Positions 44,898 through 48,271 of a stretch of 48,271 nucleotides of DNA are shown in pieces. The stretch covers positions 1-48,271 of the forward strand of contig NZ_BAHC01000073.1 of NCBI RefSeq assembly GCF_000298195.1, given 5' to 3'. Positions within the stretch are counted from its first letter, which is position 1, and each line of letters starts with the position of its first letter. Below the pieces are notes generated by a model. The model saw nothing but the letters and a program-made list of their open reading frames with translations, was not told the origin of the DNA and ran no database searches. Source of the DNA: Gordonia rhizosphera NBRC 16068. GTDB lineage: Bacteria > Actinomycetota > Actinomycetes > Mycobacteriales > Mycobacteriaceae. Position numbers and translations under genes: made by a program.

Positions 44898-46280
44898 ATA
44901 GGCCGGCGTGCCCGGTTCGAGGCGTTCGCAGTGCAGGTGCGAGTGGGCCATCCGGTCCATCAGTCCCGCAAGCCCTTCCGGCTCGCCGAGCTCGATACCG
45001 ACGAGCGCCGCACCGGTCTCGCGGTTGTTACGTTTGACGTATTCGAACAGGGTGATGTCGTCGTCGGGGCCGAGCACCTCGTCGAGGAACCGGCGCAACG
45101 CGCCCGGCTCCTGCGGGAAGTCCACCAGGAAGTAGTGTTTCAGACCCTGATGGACGAGGGAGCGCTCGATGATCTCGCCGTAGCGCGAGACATCGTTGTT
45201 GCCTCCGGAGATCAGGCACACCACCGTGGGTCCGCCCGGACGGTCGAGTGCCCGCAGGTCGAGCCCGGAGAGTGCCGCGACGGCGAGGGCCCCCGCGGGT
45301 TCGGCGATGATCCCCTCGTTCTGGTAGAGCCCGAGCATTGTCGAACAGATCGCGCCCTCGTCCACATGCGTGACGTGGGCAGCACCGGGCCGCGGCACGT
45401 AGGCGACCGCCGGGAGCACCGGCGCCGCGGGCTGCGACGCGAGAGCGCCGAGCACCGGGTGCGCGGTCACCGAGGCGCCGAGTTCGGACATCACGCGATA
45501 TCCGATACCGCCGATGCGCTTGACCGCGGCTCCGTCGACGAACGGGTCGATCGTGTCGAGGGTGACCGGACCGCCCGACACCAGCGCGGCGGCCAGCGAG
45601 ACCGCGCCGGTGGGCTCGACCCCGACGATCGACACGTCGTCGCTGCGGGCGCGTAGATAGGTGGCGATGCCGGCCAGACACCCGCCGCCGCCGACCGGGG
45701 CGACGACGACGTCGGGCACCCGACCCAGTTGTTCGACGATCTCGTAGGCGATGGTCCCCTGACCGGCCGCGGTGCGCGGGTCGTCGAAGGCGTGGATCCA
45801 GGACGCCCCGGTCCGCATGACGTCGGCCTGTGCGGCGGCCGCGGCCGCGTCGTAGGTGTCCCCCACTGCCAGGAGTTCCACGAACTCTCCACCGTGCCAA
45901 CGGATTCGATCACGCTTCTGCTTCGGGGTCGTCGTCGGGACGTAGATCCGGCCGGACACCCGCATCGAGCGGCACGCATAGGCGACACCCTGGGCGTGGT
46001 TGCCGGCGCTGGCCGCGACGACACCACGCGCGCGCTCCTGCTCGGACAGCTGCGCCATCACGTTGTAGGCACCGCGGATCTTGTAGGACCGAACCGTCTG
46101 GAGGTCCTCGCGCTTGAGATAGACCTGCGCCCCGACCGCGGCCGAGATCCGTGGCGCCTCCTCGAGCGGGGTGCAGGCGACGGCGTCGGCGATCCTCGGA
46201 ACGGCAGCGGAGATCGCGTCCGCCGTCAACGCGGGGCCGTGCTGGTGAACCGGTGCCTGCTGCGTACTCACGACGTCCAT
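44883..46280 (-). CDS. ilvA: Threonine ammonia-lyase (threonine dehydratase) IlvA
   Basis: This PLP enzyme deaminates threonine to 2-oxobutanoate, the first step of isoleucine synthesis. The 465-residue product has the PLP lysine in SYKIRGAYN (Lys67), ASAGNHAQGVAYA, the phosphate-binding PVGGGG loop, and one C-terminal ACT-like regulatory domain (HYFLVDFPQEPGALRRFLDE, then FEYVKRNNRETGAALVGIEL). A single regulatory domain is typical of the shorter actinobacterial form. ATG at 46280 follows AGGTGAG. Confidence 0.92.
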   Translation of the reverse strand: MDVVSTQQAPVHQHGPALTADAISAAVPRIADAVACTPLEEAPRISAAVGAQVYLKREDLQTVRSYKIRGAYNVMAQLSEQERARGVVAASAGNHAQGVAYACRSMRVSGRIYVPTTTPKQKRDRIRWHGGEFVELLAVGDTYDAAAAAAQADVMRTGASWIHAFDDPRTAAGQGTIAYEIVEQLGRVPDVVVAPVGGGGCLAGIATYLRARSDDVSIVGVEPTGAVSLAAALVSGGPVTLDTIDPFVDGAAVKRIGGIGYRVMSELGASVTAHPVLGALASQPAAPVLPAVAYVPRPGAAHVTHVDEGAICSTMLGLYQNEGIIAEPAGALAVAALSGLDLRALDRPGGPTVVCLISGGNNDVSRYGEIIERSLVHQGLKHYFLVDFPQEPGALRRFLDEVLGPDDDITLFEYVKRNNRETGAALVGIELGEPEGLAGLMDRMAHSHLHCERLEPGTPAYDYLT

Positions 46281-46314
46281 GCTCTCACCTGGCCCGACCG
46301 CGCCCGCAGCGGCC

Positions 46315-46320
46315 TACACT
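46315..46320 (+). promoter_or_regulatory. Putative -10 for the SMP-30-like gene
   Basis: TACACT lies 41 bases before the ATG at 46362 in the gap between divergent ilvA and the SMP-30-like gene. GGTGGGAG near 46348 provides the ribosome binding site. Confidence 0.35.
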
Positions 46321-46361
46321 CGCATCAGGGTCACTGGACAGTCCGAGGGTGGGAGATCACG

Positions 46362-47324
46362 ATGAGCTCGATGAGAACGCTCAGCCGGTTCGGCGTGACC
46401 GCGGTCCTGGTGCTCGTGTGGGCCCTGTGCACCACCGTGGTCCCTGCGACCGCCTCCGGCGCGCCGATGTGTCCCGGGGCCGGTGCACCGCCACGCCTGG
46501 TCGGGTCGGTTCCTTCGGCGGCGCTCGAGGGTCTGACGGTCGATGCCCGTGGCCGGCTCTACACCACGGATCTGTTCTCCGGACGGGTCTTTCGTCTGAA
46601 TACTCCCGGGGCCCCGGCGGTACCGATCGCCCGGGTGCCCGACGGCGGCGCGGGTGCGTTGGCCTGGACTCCCGACGGCACGCTGCTGGTCGGATACGGC
46701 TCGGATGCCCGGGTCGTGGTCGGTGACGCGCTCCGGCACGCGGGCATCGCCGCGCTCGACGTGAACCGCCTCACCCTGCTCCCGGGGGTGCACGGGCTGT
46801 CGGCGGCGAACGGCATGGATACCGCGGACAACGGAATCGTATACGCCACCAACGATTTCGGCAGTCTGATCGGTCGCGTGTTACCCGATGGCACGGTGCA
46901 GGCGAACTGGGGATCGCTGCCGAGCGCCAACGGCGCGGTCCTCGACAAGGGTGACCGGTTCCTGTACGTGTCACGGACCTTCGTCAACCCCGGGGTCAGC
47001 CGGATCTCGACCGCGAACCCGCGGTTCATCCAGAGCCTGCTCGACCTCGGCGGCAACATCACGATCGGACCGGACGGGTTGACGCTCGATTCACAGGACC
47101 GCCCGGTCGTGCCCTTCAACGGCTCCGGTCAGATCGTCCGGATCACCGCACCGGGACGCTACTGCGTGCTGGCGTCGGGTCTCCCGACATCGAGTGTGCT
47201 CTCCTACGGTCGCGGTGACCGTGGATTCTCGACGGGACATCTCTACCGCGCGGGTTTCGACGGGAAGATCTACGAGATCCCCGGCGGATTCGACCGCACC
47301 GCTACCGCGGCCTTCCCCCGCTGA
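46362..47324 (+). CDS. Secreted SMP-30/NHL-type beta-propeller protein
   Basis: The 320-residue protein has a Sec signal peptide (TLSRFGVTAVLVLVWALCTT with an AxA-type cut near ATASGA at about residue 33). A six-bladed-propeller-like body follows with repeated blocks such as LEGLTVDARGRLYTTDLFSG, GALAWTPDGTLLVGYG, ANGMDTADNGIVYATNDFG and ITIGPDGLTLDSQDRPVVPF. This resembles SMP-30/gluconolactonase-like sugar lactonases, but metal ligands cannot be assigned by eye and no substrate is known. ATG at 46362 is preceded by GGTGGGAG; the open frame back to 45729 is antisense to ilvA and was not used. It overlaps the convergent small gene by 23 bp. Confidence 0.8.
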   Translation: MSSMRTLSRFGVTAVLVLVWALCTTVVPATASGAPMCPGAGAPPRLVGSVPSAALEGLTVDARGRLYTTDLFSGRVFRLNTPGAPAVPIARVPDGGAGALAWTPDGTLLVGYGSDARVVVGDALRHAGIAALDVNRLTLLPGVHGLSAANGMDTADNGIVYATNDFGSLIGRVLPDGTVQANWGSLPSANGAVLDKGDRFLYVSRTFVNPGVSRISTANPRFIQSLLDLGGNITIGPDGLTLDSQDRPVVPFNGSGQIVRITAPGRYCVLASGLPTSSVLSYGRGDRGFSTGHLYRAGFDGKIYEIPGGFDRTATAAFPR

Positions 47325-47550
47325 GAAGCCGCTCGGTCCACCAGACGACGACCAGCGCGACACCCGACGCCCACGCGGCGGCCTGACCGGACCCGGTGAG
47401 GACGACGGTGAACATGGCCACGATCAGCGCGGCCAGCAGCGCATGCACCTTGTAGAGCGGCCACCGTGCGCCGGCGATCTCGACCACCGGGCGCGACGAG
47501 CGCACCACGGCACGTCCCTCGACCATCGCGGATGGATTCGCTGCGGTCAT
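47302..47550 (-). CDS. Small two-helix membrane protein
   Basis: The 82-residue protein has a soluble N-terminal 25-30 residues (VVEIAGARWPLYKVHALL) and two membrane segments (about 33-53 and 57-74), ending in a short basic tail. No family is recognised. ATG at 47550 has GAGGAG nine bases upstream, and the coding bias looks real. Its 3' end overlaps the 3' end of the SMP-30-like gene by 23 bp. Its 5' leader is occupied by a strong hairpin (47559-47605). Confidence 0.65.
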   Translation of the reverse strand: MTAANPSAMVEGRAVVRSSRPVVEIAGARWPLYKVHALLAALIVAMFTVVLTGSGQAAAWASGVALVVVWWTERLLSGGRPR

Positions 47551-47558
47551 GCTCGCTC

Positions 47559-47605
47559 CTCGGGCTCGGTGGCGATCGTGGATCGTTCGATCGCCACTGC
47601 CCGAG
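47559..47605 (-). promoter_or_regulatory. Hairpin in the 5' leader of the small membrane-protein gene
   Basis: Arms at 47559-47578 and 47588-47605 pair over about 17-18 bases with a small bulge and a nine-base loop. On the minus strand TACACT just upstream (about 47612-47607) could be a -10, so the transcript would begin at the hairpin. The 3' arm ends directly against the GAGGAG ribosome binding site, so folding could affect translation. Function is inferred. Confidence 0.45.
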
Positions 47606-47670
47606 TGTAGCTCAGTCGGAACTAAAATGTTCGGGACGCCGAAAACTTGTGTTCGTGACGACGTCCCAGT

Positions 47671-47826
47671 GGTGTGTCTCGGAAATAGGTGACCCGTCTC
47701 CGGTGGAGCGATCGGCGATCTGGCAAGGCGGAGGAGGGAGCGATAGCGGCGCTATCGTGACCGACGACAACGCCGCCAGGCGTCGATCGAACGCCGGAGA
47801 CGAGTTGCCTATTTCCGAGACACACC
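47671..47826. mobile_element. 156-bp MITE-like near-palindromic element
   Basis: Perfect 19-bp terminal inverted repeats (GGTGTGTCTCGGAAATAGG at 47671-47689; complement at 47808-47826) continue inward as a nearly complete inverted repeat with CGTCTCCGG and CGATCG blocks. The arms meet at a perfect stem CGATAGC-GGC-GCTATCG (47741-47757) at the exact centre. No transposase is encoded. It starts 10 bases after the dnaE stop. No clear target duplication is visible. It may be a MITE, a palindromic intergenic repeat family or a strong terminator for dnaE. Confidence 0.65.
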
Positions 47827-47835
47827 GCTAGCCGG

Positions 47836-48271
47836 TCAGCCGCCCAGACAGCTCGGTCCGAGCAGCGCCTTCAGATCGCCCATCAACGCCGAGCTCGGTG
47901 TGACCCGCAACGCCTCGGTCAGCCGCAGCACCGTCTGCCGCTGCTCGCTGACCAGCGTGACGTGCACATCGGCGGTGCCGGGATGGCGGGTGAGGACCTG
48001 TTTGAGCGCCTGCACCCGGTCCGGGGTGCACGAGCGTGCGGTCAGGGTCAGCGCCACCGGCTTGGCGGTGCCGACCGCCGCCAGGTCGGGCACGGCGAGG
48101 TCGTTGGCGCTGATCATCGTGGAATCGTCACGCGCGTTGACCCGCGCCTTGATGAGCACGATGTTGTCGGCGACGATGTCGAGGCCGAAGGCCTGGAAGG
48201 CCCGCGGGAAGAAGTAGACCTCCACGCCACCGACCATGTCCTCGAGGGTGACGACCGCGTACGGTTCACCC
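47836..48271 (-). CDS. dnaE1: DNA polymerase III alpha subunit, C-terminal part (partial)
   Basis: The 144 residues visible begin inside GEPYAVVTLEDMVGGVEVYF, the OB-fold nucleic-acid-binding region near the C-terminus of bacterial DnaE. They continue through VNARDDSTMISANDLAVPDL to the end (ALLGPSCLGG). The catalytic PHP and polymerase domains lie beyond the right edge. Context with ilvA and the tre genes matches the M. tuberculosis dnaE1 region, so this is the replicative dnaE1 and not the mutasome dnaE2. Confidence 0.88.
   Translation of the reverse strand, partial: GEPYAVVTLEDMVGGVEVYFFPRAFQAFGLDIVADNIVLIKARVNARDDSTMISANDLAVPDLAAVGTAKPVALTLTARSCTPDRVQALKQVLTRHPGTADVHVTLVSEQRQTVLRLTEALRVTPSSALMGDLKALLGPSCLGG

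Noticed and set aside
45729..46361. A 211-residue N-terminal extension of the SMP-30-like protein.
   Set aside because: It is antisense to ilvA, and a strong signal peptide with its own ribosome binding site begins at 46362.

Overview
The window is chromosomal DNA from a high-GC, mycolic-acid-type actinomycete. The best fit is Gordonia or a near relative, but the genus is inferred. The reasons are the actinobacterial biotin cluster (bioA-bioF-bioD-bioB-bsaP with a BioQ-type repressor), a full yrbE-mce operon, the glgX-treY-treZ trehalose genes, an NrtR-type regulator and dnaE. Gene order broadly matches the Mycobacterium tuberculosis stretch from dnaE1 through ilvA, treZ, treY, treX, an acyltransferase and bioA to bioB, bsaP, a DUF2567 gene and nrtR.

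Region 1 (1-19066) is an accessory island. A near-complete IS5-family element (1-969) borders a three-gene operon on the minus strand (14872 to 1081). Its proteins have about 1183, 485 and 2929 residues, with 4-bp ATGA overlaps at both junctions. They are a multidomain protein with fibronectin-III-like modules, a protein with a Cys/His pair like a papain-fold hydrolase, and a giant beta-rich protein (DUF6603-like front, six LamG-like repeats). None shows an export signal. Behind the operon lie decayed mobile DNA (an IS21 istA fragment, a tyrosine-recombinase fragment cut by an IS1380-family element whose transposase has two frameshifts), a lone crotonase gene and a fragment resembling a DUF222/HNH (13E12-type) protein.

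Region 2 (19067-26159) holds an nrtR-type gene without its usual nad partners, then the bio operon on the minus strand with overlapping junctions. The divergent TetR gene (bioQ) shares an intergenic region holding two BioQ-like boxes. bioD carries a tandem-repeat C-terminal tail.

Region 3 (26206-44862) runs acyltransferase, glgX and treY on plus, then a nine-gene minus-strand operon (yrbEA, yrbEB, mceA-F, mas), then treZ on plus. The mce lipid-import operon therefore sits between treY and treZ, which are adjacent in many relatives.

Region 4 (44863-48271) holds ilvA, a secreted SMP-30-like protein, a small membrane protein with a 5' hairpin, a 156-bp near-palindromic MITE-like element, and the 3' end of the DNA polymerase III alpha gene.

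The best candidate for an undescribed system is the coupled three-gene operon at 1081-14872. Other points of interest are the mce insertion in the tre locus, the repeat-expanded bioD, and the palindromic element beside dnaE.
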